A stretch of 5,896 nt of DNA from Sutterella sp. UBA4713 (GCA_002404465.1 DHJT01000004.1:1-5896); one strand, 5' to 3'; counted from the stretch's first letter, positions 1 to 5,630 are shown. Translations and numbers: made by a program. Notes: generated by a model not told the origin, from the sequence alone.

Positions 1-261
1 GGAAACAGGCGCAGCCTGTCTTAGAGAAATCCCGAAATCACCGTGTACGGCATTGACGAGAAAGCGCCAAAACTGCACATACCCCGGTTCATTCAGTCCC
101 AAAGAGGCCGCTAAAAGACGGCGATCTTCGGGCGTGGCATCCATCGGAAGCATTTGCGAAACCGGGTCACCCACGAATTGAAAGAGCACGAACGAGACGG
201 CCGCAACGACGAGCATGACAAAAAGTCCCTCGAAAGCGCGCCGTAAAACAAAGGCCGTCAT
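1..261 (-). CDS. Peptide ABC transporter permease, DppB type (partial, C-terminus outside window)
   Basis: This is the N-terminal 87 residues of an inner-membrane permease of the binding-protein-dependent transport family, the DppB/OppB-like subunit that forms half of the channel of a dipeptide/oligopeptide importer. The reading frame is open from the ATG at 261 to the left edge. It starts MTAFVLRRAFEGLFVM, a basic N-terminus leading into one hydrophobic helix (about residues 8-31). The FVGDPVSQM motif follows at about 33-41, then an LGLNEP segment and HGDFGISLR (about 73-81), the usual order in DppB proteins before the second helix. It lies 126 bases downstream of the solute-binding protein on the same strand, the normal SBP-permease order. 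GGAGAG (274-279) is the only Shine-Dalgarno candidate, but it sits 12 bases from this ATG, which is long. A four-codon ORF at 272-258 overlaps the start. The family assignment is firm; the substrate is not known. Confidence 0.88.
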   Translation of the reverse strand, partial: MTAFVLRRAFEGLFVMLVVAAVSFVLFQFVGDPVSQMLPMDATPEDRRLLAASLGLNEPGYVQFWRFLVNAVHGDFGISLRQAAPVS

Positions 262-279
262 AAAAAATTCATGCTCTCC

Positions 280-306
280 AAAAAAACCGTAAGCGACCGA
301 AACGGT
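280..306 (-). terminator. Terminator-like hairpin between binding protein and permease genes
   Basis: Read on the minus strand, ACCGT (306-302) can pair with ACGGT (290-286) across an 11-base loop. The right arm runs directly into seven Ts (286-280). A competing pairing GCGAC/GTCGC, with an inner CCG/CGG, overlaps the left arm. The stem is only 5 bp, so complete termination is doubtful. Its place between a solute-binding protein gene and its permease gene fits a partial terminator that makes more binding protein than permease, a common arrangement in ABC importer operons. The hairpin and T-run are visible; the function is inferred. Confidence 0.4.
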
Positions 307-387
307 AAGTCGCCGACGGATACCTTTCGTCAAATGAGCTTCGCTTCAGCCTTTCTACTCAAGAGCAAAAGCCGAGCGTCTCGATTA

Positions 388-1983
388 TTATTTAATCGTG
401 ACCGCATCGAGCATCAAGCGATTGTCCGGGCGGTGAATAACCGTGACGTTGCGCCGCATGGCCCACGGGATCATCTGCTCGTAAAGCGGAATGTGCAGCA
501 TCTGGGCGCGTTCAAGACGTAACGCTTCCTGCATGAGCTTCGTGCGCTCGGTCGGGTTATCCTCAGAAGCAACGGCACGAATGAGTCCGTCCATTTTCGC
601 ATTGGAAATGCGCCCGATGTTACTGATGCCGTTGCCGGTTTTCGGATCGAACGTTTGCGACAAAGACTGCAAGCCGTACAAGGCATCGAACGTGGAAATT
701 CCCCAACCGACCATACCGGCTGACGTGTCAAATGACAAAACCTTCGGGAAATACTGCGAACGCGGCATGGAATTGACGCGCACCTTCAATCCGATTTTGG
801 CCCACATCGAAGCGAGAGCCTTACAAACGGCCTCATCGTTAATCCAACGGTTGTTCGGGCAGTCCAGCGTAAAGGCAAAACCCGCCGGATACCCGGCCTC
901 ACGCAGCAGAGCCTTAGCCTTCGTCGGGTTGTATTCGGGAACGGCCGCAGCGTCCTTATCCCAGCCGCCGATGCTACGCGTCACAATGGTCCCGGTTGCC
1001 ACAGCCGATCCGCGCATCACAGAGCGCACGAGACCGGCGCGATTTACGCCGTAGCTTAACGCCTGACGCACCCGTACGTCTTTAAAGGGGTTGGCCGTAA
1101 GGGGTTTGCCGTCCTTATCGGTCACATAGGGACTGACATCGCGCATCTGGTCAAGGGCAATCATCAAGGTCCGATTCTCCGGCCCCTCGATCACTTTCAC
1201 TTCGGGCGACGCTTTCAGGCGTCCGAGATCTTGCGTTGCCGGATCAAGAACAAACTGCACCTGCCCGGAAAGCAGTGCGGCCGTACGCGTTGCCGCCGAC
1301 TGAATCGGCATATAAACGGCCTCGGTGACGTTACCGCGGCGCTCGGCCTGATCCCACCAGCCGTCAAAAGATTCAAAGACGGTTTTCACATCGACTTCAC
1401 GGCTTTTGAGTTTAAAAGGCCCCGTGCCGTTGGCATGGCGCGCGGCATACGCTTCCTTCTTGTTAATGTAGTCCTGCGGCTCAAGAGCACCGTGCTCCTT
1501 CGCCCAAGCCTGATTCATAATCCGCAAATCGGCCATCTGATTGATGATGACGGGCGAACCGTTGACGGTTTTGACAAGCACCTCGTAAGGGCCGACTTTT
1601 TTGACTCCGACAATGCCCGTCGTGCTGTTCTTAAATTGACTCCGAGGACTTAACGCGCGGTTAATTGAAAAAACCACGTCATCGGCCGAAAGCGTCTGCC
1701 CATCGTGGAATCGAACGTTTTGACGAATCTGAAAAAGGAATCCTTCGGGAACGCGCTTCCAGGCGACGGCAAGAGCAGGCTCGATCTTCATATCTGCATT
1801 CCAACGCACAAGTCCCTCATAGACGGCCGAACACGCCGCGTTATTGAGGTTTTCATTTTGCGCATGAATATCGAACGTGAGAATATCGCCTGCGCTTGTC
1901 CAGTTAAACGTGGTAGCAAAACTCGAACCGGACAGAGCCAAAAACGCAAGCGCCGTAACGCGACAAATCAATTTTTTCGACAT
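388..1983 (-). CDS. Periplasmic peptide-binding protein, ABC transporter family 5 (SBP_bac_5)
   Basis: This 531-residue protein is the extracytoplasmic solute-binding component of a dipeptide/oligopeptide (Dpp/Opp-like) importer. It captures substrate in the periplasm and delivers it to the permease encoded just downstream. A classical signal peptide is visible: the basic start MSKKLICR, a hydrophobic core (about 9-18), and a likely signal peptidase I site after SFA at 21-23. There is no lipobox, so the mature protein should be soluble. Family-5 hallmarks follow in order: VYEGLVRW (54-61), FHDGQTLSADDVVFS (92-106), GTGPFKL (186-192), VRVRQALSYGVNR (303-315), and the C-terminal IPLYEQMIPWAM region (498-509). 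The segment DCPNNRWIND (374-383) matches what I recall of Burkholderiales homologues. Length is normal. Two TAA stops stand in tandem at the end. The start has only a weak GAAAG Shine-Dalgarno. Substrate cannot be read from sequence; members bind di- and oligopeptides, glutathione or other solutes. Confidence 0.93.
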   Translation of the reverse strand: MSKKLICRVTALAFLALSGSSFATTFNWTSAGDILTFDIHAQNENLNNAACSAVYEGLVRWNADMKIEPALAVAWKRVPEGFLFQIRQNVRFHDGQTLSADDVVFSINRALSPRSQFKNSTTGIVGVKKVGPYEVLVKTVNGSPVIINQMADLRIMNQAWAKEHGALEPQDYINKKEAYAARHANGTGPFKLKSREVDVKTVFESFDGWWDQAERRGNVTEAVYMPIQSAATRTAALLSGQVQFVLDPATQDLGRLKASPEVKVIEGPENRTLMIALDQMRDVSPYVTDKDGKPLTANPFKDVRVRQALSYGVNRAGLVRSVMRGSAVATGTIVTRSIGGWDKDAAAVPEYNPTKAKALLREAGYPAGFAFTLDCPNNRWINDEAVCKALASMWAKIGLKVRVNSMPRSQYFPKVLSFDTSAGMVGWGISTFDALYGLQSLSQTFDPKTGNGISNIGRISNAKMDGLIRAVASEDNPTERTKLMQEALRLERAQMLHIPLYEQMIPWAMRRNVTVIHRPDNRLMLDAVTIK

Positions 1984-2002
1984 AGGAAATCTTTCGTGTC
2001 AA

Positions 2003-2011
2003 TGTATAACA
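2003..2011 (-). promoter_or_regulatory. Extended -10 promoter element for the binding protein operon
   Basis: On the minus strand TGTTATACA reads as an extended -10: TG, one base, then TATACA (5 of 6 matches to TATAAT). No good -35 is found at the expected distance; the best 17-base-spaced hexamer is TGTTTT. The predicted transcription start near 1996 would give a very short leader of about 12 bases before the ATG at 1983. The motif is visible; promoter activity is inferred. Confidence 0.4.
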
Positions 2012-2117
2012 AATCGAAAGCGGACAAAACACCCGATCTCTGTAAATGATTGTATCGCGGAAAAAGCACGCTCTCCTTAGCACAAATGCCTATGCTTTCC
2101 CGTTAAAGGACAAGAAA

Positions 2118-2174
2118 ATGCGACGGAAAAATTGCGAACACACCGATGCGATTTACGTCGCAGGCGCGACTTGA
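2118..2174 (+). CDS. Possible 18-codon small ORF with strong Shine-Dalgarno (unproven)
   Basis: The sequence AAAGGA (2105-2110) lies 7 bases before an ATG at 2118, a well-placed ribosome binding site. The ATG opens an 18-codon frame, MRRKNCEHTDAIYVAGAT, ending at TGA 2172-2174. It lies 136 bases upstream of ribF, in the same direction but in a different frame from ribF. I do not recognise the peptide; it has no membrane segment and no run of one amino acid that would suggest an attenuation leader. It could be a leader peptide, a decaying gene start or chance. The Shine-Dalgarno is better than anything in front of ribF itself, which is why it is listed. Confidence 0.15.
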   Translation: MRRKNCEHTDAIYVAGAT

Positions 2175-2296
2175 CCGAAAAGGAAACCACCGATTCGACC
2201 GCCCCGAGATGACACGTCAACGCGGTTTTGTCAACGCAAAGTGCCTGAAGTCCGATTTTCAATCAGCATTTTCAACACTTCGAACCCGAGTAATTT

Positions 2297-2302
2297 TATT
2301 AT
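2297..2302 (+). promoter_or_regulatory. -10-like element immediately upstream of ribF
   Basis: TATTAT (5 of 6 matches to TATAAT) sits 8 bases before the ribF ATG. If used, transcription would begin at about 2309-2311, giving a leaderless or nearly leaderless message. No clear -35 lies 16-18 bases upstream; the closest are TTCAAC at 2271-2276 (20-base spacer) and the TTGTCA at 2228-2233, which instead pairs with a poor TCCGAT at 2251. The region is AT-rich, so chance is possible. Confidence 0.25.
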
Positions 2303-2310
2303 TACGGCCC

Positions 2311-3273
2311 ATGACAATTTCCGATTTCGTACAAGTCGTTCGAGGCCTACCGAAGCCCAGCGAGAAAGTTCCCTGCGTCCTTGCCGTCGGGAACTTCGAC
2401 GGGGTTCATCTCGGACACCAAACGTTGCTTCGTACCGTGGCCGATAAAGCGCACAAGGAGCATCTCCTTGCCGCCGTTCTCACGTTCGAACCGCACCCGA
2501 GCGAATTTTTCGCCGGTCGCTCCGTTGCTCGCATTTCGACGCTACGCGACAGATACCGCGACATTCTTGCCTGCGGGATCGAACGCATTTACGTCATTCC
2601 CTTTAATCGAGCGTTAAGCGAACTGACACCCGAGGCGTTCGCTCAAAAAATTCTGATGCAAGGACTTAATGCCCGCCTCGTTTACGTCGGAGAGAACTTT
2701 CGGTTCGGCGCCGGAGCCGTCGGAACCGTTAAGACGCTTTGCGACCTCGGGAAGACGCTCGGCTTTTGCGTACACGCCGCAGATCTACTCTCTTCGGGCC
2801 ATCAAATCGTTTCAAGCTCCCGCCTGCGCCACGCACTTTCCGAAGGGGACATGGAGCAAGCCGCTACCCTACTCGGGCATCCTTATCGCATCACGGGACG
2901 CGTCATTCACGGAGCCATGCTCGGACGCGCTCTGGGATTTCCGACTTTAAATATCGATATTCTGCCGCCCGGGTCAACGTCAAAACCGGCACTGCGCGGC
3001 GTTTACGCCGTCCGCGTGCGCGGAATCGATGCGGAAAATCATGTCTTTTCCGGTGTCGCCAGCCTCGGCGTCAAACCTACGGTAACCCGTGCGGCACGCT
3101 ACCTGCTTGAGGTCAATGTCTTTGATTGGTCGGGCGATGCTTACGGGAAAATCGTCGAAATCACGTTTGTTAAAAAACTACGTGACGAAAAGAAGTTTTC
3201 CTCTCTGGACGAACTCAAACAAGCTATTTCGCACGACGCCTCGCAAGCAAGGCGTCTCCTTTGTTGTTTCTGA
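2311..3273 (+). CDS. ribF: Bifunctional riboflavin kinase / FMN adenylyltransferase (FAD synthetase) RibF
   Basis: This cytoplasmic enzyme phosphorylates riboflavin to FMN and then adenylates FMN to FAD. With the ATG at 2311 it has 320 residues, normal for RibF. The N-terminal adenylyltransferase domain shows GNFDGVHLGH (27-36), TFEPHP (58-63), the VGENFRFG loop (126-133) and SSSRLR (168-173), equivalent to the usual SST/SRIR motif. The C-terminal kinase domain (from about 190) shows GRVIHGAMLGRALGFPTLN (196-214), GVYAV, a SLGVKPT element and LEVNVFDW with the conserved glutamate, then RDEKKFSSLDELK. The frame is open back to 2146, but the 55-residue extension is basic and unlike RibF, whereas VVRGLPKPSEKVPC aligns with the usual start of beta-proteobacterial RibF. 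No Shine-Dalgarno precedes 2311. A terminator hairpin overlaps the last codons. ribF is followed by proC rather than the usual ileS-lspA. Confidence 0.95.
   Translation: MTISDFVQVVRGLPKPSEKVPCVLAVGNFDGVHLGHQTLLRTVADKAHKEHLLAAVLTFEPHPSEFFAGRSVARISTLRDRYRDILACGIERIYVIPFNRALSELTPEAFAQKILMQGLNARLVYVGENFRFGAGAVGTVKTLCDLGKTLGFCVHAADLLSSGHQIVSSSRLRHALSEGDMEQAATLLGHPYRITGRVIHGAMLGRALGFPTLNIDILPPGSTSKPALRGVYAVRVRGIDAENHVFSGVASLGVKPTVTRAARYLLEVNVFDWSGDAYGKIVEITFVKKLRDEKKFSSLDELKQAISHDASQARRLLCCF
3235..3270 (+). terminator. Intrinsic terminator overlapping the 3' end of ribF
   Basis: GACGCCT (3235-3241) pairs perfectly with AGGCGTC (3250-3256) around an 8-base loop. The stem is followed by a T-rich stretch TCCTTTGTTGTTTC (3257-3270). 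The whole element lies inside the coding sequence for the last residues of RibF (about SHDASQARRLLCCF), before its TGA at 3271-3273. The T-tract is interrupted, so efficiency may be moderate. It would separate ribF from proC transcription. Confidence 0.55.
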
Positions 3274-3293
3274 CAAGCGACCTTCCTTATACT
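3264..3293 (+). promoter_or_regulatory. Candidate proC promoter
   Basis: TATACT (3288-3293) matches the -10 consensus at 5 of 6 positions. Eighteen bases upstream lies TTGTTT (3264-3269), a half-matching -35. The start would fall near 3300, giving a leader of about 33 bases that contains the proC Shine-Dalgarno. Its position directly after the ribF terminator supports independent transcription of proC. Confidence 0.4.
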
Positions 3294-3332
3294 TTGAACG
3301 CGTCAATCGCCTTTTTGCAGGAAAATTTCATC

Positions 3333-4130
3333 ATGCTCTCTCGTGAGAACGTCAAAATCGCATTTATCGGTTTCGGCAACATGGCCTGTGCCATGGCAGA
3401 CGGATTGATCCGCTCAGGGAAAATTCGTCCCGATCAATTAGGTGCCAGTGCCCTCCACTACGAAGCTTTGCAGAAAAAAACCGCCTTGCGCGGCATGCAG
3501 GCCTTTGATTTAAACCAAGAGGCCGCCCGTTGGGGCGATATTGTCGTCATTGCCGTCAAACCGGATCTTGTTCGCTCCGTCATCGAACCGATTAAACAAA
3601 TCCTTGCGAACAAAATCGTGCTTTCGGTTGCCGTCAACCTTCTTTTTGACACGTACGAAACACTCCTCGTGAGCGGGACCGAACACTTATCGCTTCTACC
3701 GAACACGCCCGTTTGCGTTAACCAAGGTGTCCTCTTGTGCGAAACAAAAAACACATTAACACAAGAGCACAAGGAGCTCGTTCATTCCGTTCTTTCCCTT
3801 TTGGGCCTTGTTATTGAGACCGACACTTCGAAAATCAAAGCCGCCGGTGTTATCTCCGGATGCGGACCAGCCTATGTCGCTATGTTTATCGAGGCGTTGG
3901 CCGACGGAGCCGTTTTGCACGGCATTCCCCGGAATATGGCTTTGCAACTTGCCTCTCAGACACTTGCAGGAACCGCGCTTTTGCAATTGGCAACCGGTGA
4001 ACATCCCGGAGCAATGAAAGATGCCGTGTCATCCCCGGGGGGTACGACGATCGTCGGCGTTGCGTCACTGGAGAAAACCGGTTTCAGGGGTTCGGTCATC
4101 ACTGCGGTTGATGCCGTCATGAAAAAATAA
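3333..4130 (+). CDS. proC: Pyrroline-5-carboxylate reductase ProC
   Basis: This cytoplasmic enzyme catalyses the last step of proline biosynthesis, reducing 1-pyrroline-5-carboxylate to proline with NAD(P)H. It has 265 residues, the usual length. The N-terminal Rossmann fold carries GFGNMA (13-18), followed by IAVKPD (73-78) and PNTP (123-126). The C-terminal helical dimerisation domain shows SGCGPAY (175-181) and the family signature DAVSSPGGTTIVGVASLE (230-247). I chose the ATG at 3333 because AGGA (3319-3322) stands 10 bases before it and the Rossmann motif then begins at a normal distance. The frame also has an ATG at 3261, but that would overlap ribF. Two stretches deviate from the usual wording: SVAVN where SIAAG is common, and LSLLPNTP where an arginine often precedes MPNTP. 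The signature motifs are intact, so I expect an active enzyme. Strong terminator at 4150-4180. Confidence 0.95.
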   Translation: MLSRENVKIAFIGFGNMACAMADGLIRSGKIRPDQLGASALHYEALQKKTALRGMQAFDLNQEAARWGDIVVIAVKPDLVRSVIEPIKQILANKIVLSVAVNLLFDTYETLLVSGTEHLSLLPNTPVCVNQGVLLCETKNTLTQEHKELVHSVLSLLGLVIETDTSKIKAAGVISGCGPAYVAMFIEALADGAVLHGIPRNMALQLASQTLAGTALLQLATGEHPGAMKDAVSSPGGTTIVGVASLEKTGFRGSVITAVDAVMKK

Positions 4131-4149
4131 TACGATAGTGGGAAATGCT

Positions 4150-4180
4150 AAAAGCGGCACGCGGTTTTGCCGCTTTTTTT
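4150..4180 (+). terminator. Intrinsic terminator of proC
   Basis: AAAAGCGGCA (4150-4159) pairs with TGCCGCTTTT (4168-4177) across an 8-base loop, and a run of seven Ts (4174-4180) follows. It begins 19 bases after the proC stop codon. The A-rich left arm means the hairpin could also act weakly on the opposite strand. This is a textbook terminator. Confidence 0.9.
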
Positions 4181-4186
4181 ATGGAC

Positions 4187-4216
4187 AAAAAAACCGCACC
4201 TCAAAGCAAGATGCGG
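4187..4216 (-). terminator. Intrinsic terminator of dcuC
   Basis: On the minus strand CCGCATC (4216-4210) pairs with GGTGCGG (4200-4194), with one T-G wobble and a 9-base loop. Seven Ts follow (4193-4187). It lies about 50 bases after the dcuC stop codon and back to back with the proC terminator, so each convergent gene has its own. Confidence 0.85.
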
Positions 4217-4227
4217 CCTTTCGAATC

Positions 4228-4254
4228 GGGTGCGTCCGAAAGCCGGACGCACTC
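4228..4254 (-). repeat. Strong 3'-UTR hairpin (inverted repeat) after dcuC
   Basis: GTGCGTCCG (4230-4238) and CGGACGCAC (4244-4252) form a perfect 9-bp inverted repeat with a 5-base spacer. A wobble and a further G-C pair extend it to 11 pairs (4228-4254). It starts 11 bases beyond the dcuC stop codon and has no T-run on either side, so it is not itself a terminator. A role in protecting the dcuC message from 3' exonucleases, as REP-like or 3'-UTR stem-loops do, is an inference. Confidence 0.6.
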
Positions 4255-4265
4255 AAGGTAAGCGC

Positions 4266-5534
4266 TTAAACCATCAAGATCGCGCAAGCGATAACGGCGA
4301 TAAAGCACGGAATCGCGGTGCGTTTGACGACTTGGAGCGGGTTGACCATCGCGATACCGGAGACCAGAATCGTCACGCCGGCAAGCGGGGACATCGTACG
4401 GCCGAGGGCGCCGGTTAAGAAGGCCAGGCCGCCTAAGCTCGGGATAGTCATACCGAAGGCTTCGGCATGCGGTGTCACGGTTTCGTTAAAGGCCAACGTC
4501 GCAGCGTCGCCCGAACCCGTAATCACGCCCATGATCCAGGGACCGAGAGAACCGCCCCAACGAGCGAATTCGTTCGATTCCTTAAGGGCATCGATACACA
4601 CTTCGATTAAGCCGGCGGCACGAAGGCCGGCAGCAAAGACACCCGCGGCGATGATGATACCCATCACGTTGGCGTAGCCCTTGCCCATACCGTTAAAGAA
4701 TTCCTTGGAGAATTTCTGCACGTCGCAGCGAGAAACGGCCAAGGCGCAGATAGCACCGATTAACATGGCTTGCGCAACACCCATCTTAATGGCGGGAACC
4801 CACAGGTTGCCGCAAACGAGGATGGCAATCGGGACAATCATCACGAGGGCCTTAAAGACGCTGGGCTTGAAGTCATCGTCCTTTTGCAGCTTGGATTCGT
4901 CAACCTTGGCATTGATGTCACCCTTGTTGTCGCCCAAAACCCAGCAGACACACAAGACGCCGACAACCAGAATCGCACCGCACATAACCGAGTACACGGC
5001 ATGCGTTCCGATAAAGTCCATGACGCCCATATTGGCCATCTTAGCCACGAAGGGGTTGTGGGACGTGCCGGGCGACAGGTACGAACCGATCGTACCGGCC
5101 AAAACGGCCGCAGCCGCCGCCGCAGGCTTGATACCGGCGCGGAGCATGACGGGGATGAGCGTGGAGCCGACGGCCGCCGCGCAACCGGCAGCAGACGGAA
5201 TCGCGATATTCACGAAGAACGTAATAATCGTGCAAATCGGGATCAGGAAAATGCCCAAACCGCGAACAGGCGAGGCAAGGTAGTGAACGAGCGAACGGTC
5301 GCATCCCGTGTAGCTCGCCGTAAACGCAAAGCCCATCGATCCGCAAATTGCCATGATGAGCGAGTTATTCGTCATGGATTTTGCGAACTGATTTAAACCC
5401 GTCATCGGTGCGAGACTGATCACGCACAAGAAAAGACCGGCCGCGATCAGGACGAGTCGCGTTTCGTATTGTTTAACGAGAGCCCAGACTGTAACGAAAA
5501 TTACGGCCAAGGCTATCCAAGCAGTAAAGGACAT
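4266..5534 (-). CDS. dcuC: Anaerobic C4-dicarboxylate transporter, DcuC family
   Basis: This is a 422-residue polytopic inner-membrane carrier of the DcuC family, which moves C4-dicarboxylates such as succinate and fumarate and is associated with succinate efflux during anaerobic growth. Hydrophobic segments are visible at about 3-20, 27-46, 55-75, 91-112, 116-131, 136-153, 179-200, 228-247, 252-267, 288-309, 330-345, 366-378, 383-398 and 405-421. A charged cytoplasmic-type linker (201-226, rich in D and K) separates two halves. Family-like motifs include GCDRSLVHYL (77-86), IPSAAG (112-117), TLIPVMLRAG (125-134), YLSPGTSHNPF (152-162) and TGSGDAATLAFNETVTPHA (339-357). The start is well supported: AGGGGG lies 6-7 bases before the ATG. 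It is somewhat shorter than E. coli DcuC (461 residues, from memory) but looks complete. It is monocistronic, with its own promoter, leader hairpin and terminator. Substrate specificity and direction are inferred from family. Confidence 0.88.
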   Translation of the reverse strand: MSFTAWIALAVIFVTVWALVKQYETRLVLIAAGLFLCVISLAPMTGLNQFAKSMTNNSLIMAICGSMGFAFTASYTGCDRSLVHYLASPVRGLGIFLIPICTIITFFVNIAIPSAAGCAAAVGSTLIPVMLRAGIKPAAAAAAVLAGTIGSYLSPGTSHNPFVAKMANMGVMDFIGTHAVYSVMCGAILVVGVLCVCWVLGDNKGDINAKVDESKLQKDDDFKPSVFKALVMIVPIAILVCGNLWVPAIKMGVAQAMLIGAICALAVSRCDVQKFSKEFFNGMGKGYANVMGIIIAAGVFAAGLRAAGLIEVCIDALKESNEFARWGGSLGPWIMGVITGSGDAATLAFNETVTPHAEAFGMTIPSLGGLAFLTGALGRTMSPLAGVTILVSGIAMVNPLQVVKRTAIPCFIAVIACAILMV

Positions 5535-5576
5535 ATATTCCCCCTTTGGTTTTAGATTTGCCCAACTGAAAAGTTA

Positions 5577-5594
5577 TCGCTCTTTTCGGAGCGA
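5577..5594 (-). promoter_or_regulatory. 5'-leader hairpin of the dcuC message
   Basis: On the minus strand TCGCTC (5594-5589) pairs with GAGCGA (5582-5577) around the loop CGAAAA, and a G-U pair can be added. If transcription starts near 5595, this hairpin forms the very 5' end of the mRNA, about 43 bases before the start codon. Such structures can stabilise messages. The Shine-Dalgarno lies outside it, so it need not block translation. Confidence 0.4.
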
Positions 5595-5601
5595 CGTCGC
5601 T
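5590..5601. promoter_or_regulatory. 12-bp perfect palindrome at the predicted dcuC start point (possible operator)
   Basis: AGCGACGTCGCT is its own reverse complement. It begins directly after the -10 hexamer of the dcuC promoter and covers the predicted transcription start, a classic place for a repressor site. I do not recognise it as an FNR, CRP or NarL/P site. Operator function is inferred from symmetry and position only. Confidence 0.35.
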
Positions 5602-5630
5602 ATATTACACGAATTTGTAACCTTTTTTAA
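5602..5630 (-). promoter_or_regulatory. Sigma70-type promoter of dcuC
   Basis: On the minus strand TTAAAA (5630-5625) and TAATAT (5607-5602) are separated by exactly 17 bases. The -35 matches TTGACA at 4 of 6 positions and the -10 matches TATAAT at 4 of 6. The predicted start is near 5595, giving a leader of about 60 bases. The AT-rich stretch further upstream could act as an UP element. No clear FNR box is seen, although DcuC genes are often under anaerobic control. Confidence 0.5.

Larger units (their letters stand above)
1984..2310. other. Divergent intergenic region between binding protein and ribF
   Basis: These 327 bases separate two divergently transcribed genes. The left end carries a minus-strand extended -10 (2003-2011). 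A short plus-strand ORF with a good Shine-Dalgarno lies at 2118-2174, followed by a small inverted repeat TGCGA/TCGCA (2147-2162). A direct repeat GTCAACGC occurs at 2216-2223 and 2230-2237 with a 14-base period, the second copy overlapping a TTGTCA hexamer (2228-2233). A -10-like TATTAT lies just before ribF. I see no riboswitch: the conserved FMN-element blocks sometimes found upstream of riboflavin genes are absent. I see no tRNA or convincing longer gene. The ribF frame stays open back to 2146, but that extension does not resemble RibF. Confidence 0.5.

Noticed and set aside
388..1983. Several long plus-strand reading frames opposite the binding-protein gene (for example 491-1054 and 1231-1653)
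   Set aside because: They are shadows of a clearly homologous minus-strand gene; their translations are basic, low in recognisable motifs and lack good ribosome sites.
2146..2310. 55-residue N-terminal extension of RibF from the ATG at 2146
   Set aside because: The extension does not resemble RibF, has no Shine-Dalgarno, and the family start fits the ATG at 2311.
1984..2310. FMN riboswitch upstream of ribF
   Set aside because: None of the conserved FMN-element sequence blocks is visible.
3261..3332. ProC start at 3261
   Set aside because: It would overlap the ribF stop, lacks a Shine-Dalgarno and adds 24 residues before the Rossmann motif; 3333 has AGGA at good spacing.
4681..5396. Long plus-strand frames of about 200 codons opposite dcuC
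   Set aside because: The minus-strand DcuC frame is unmistakable. The opposite products are artefacts rich in R, N, D or T and P.
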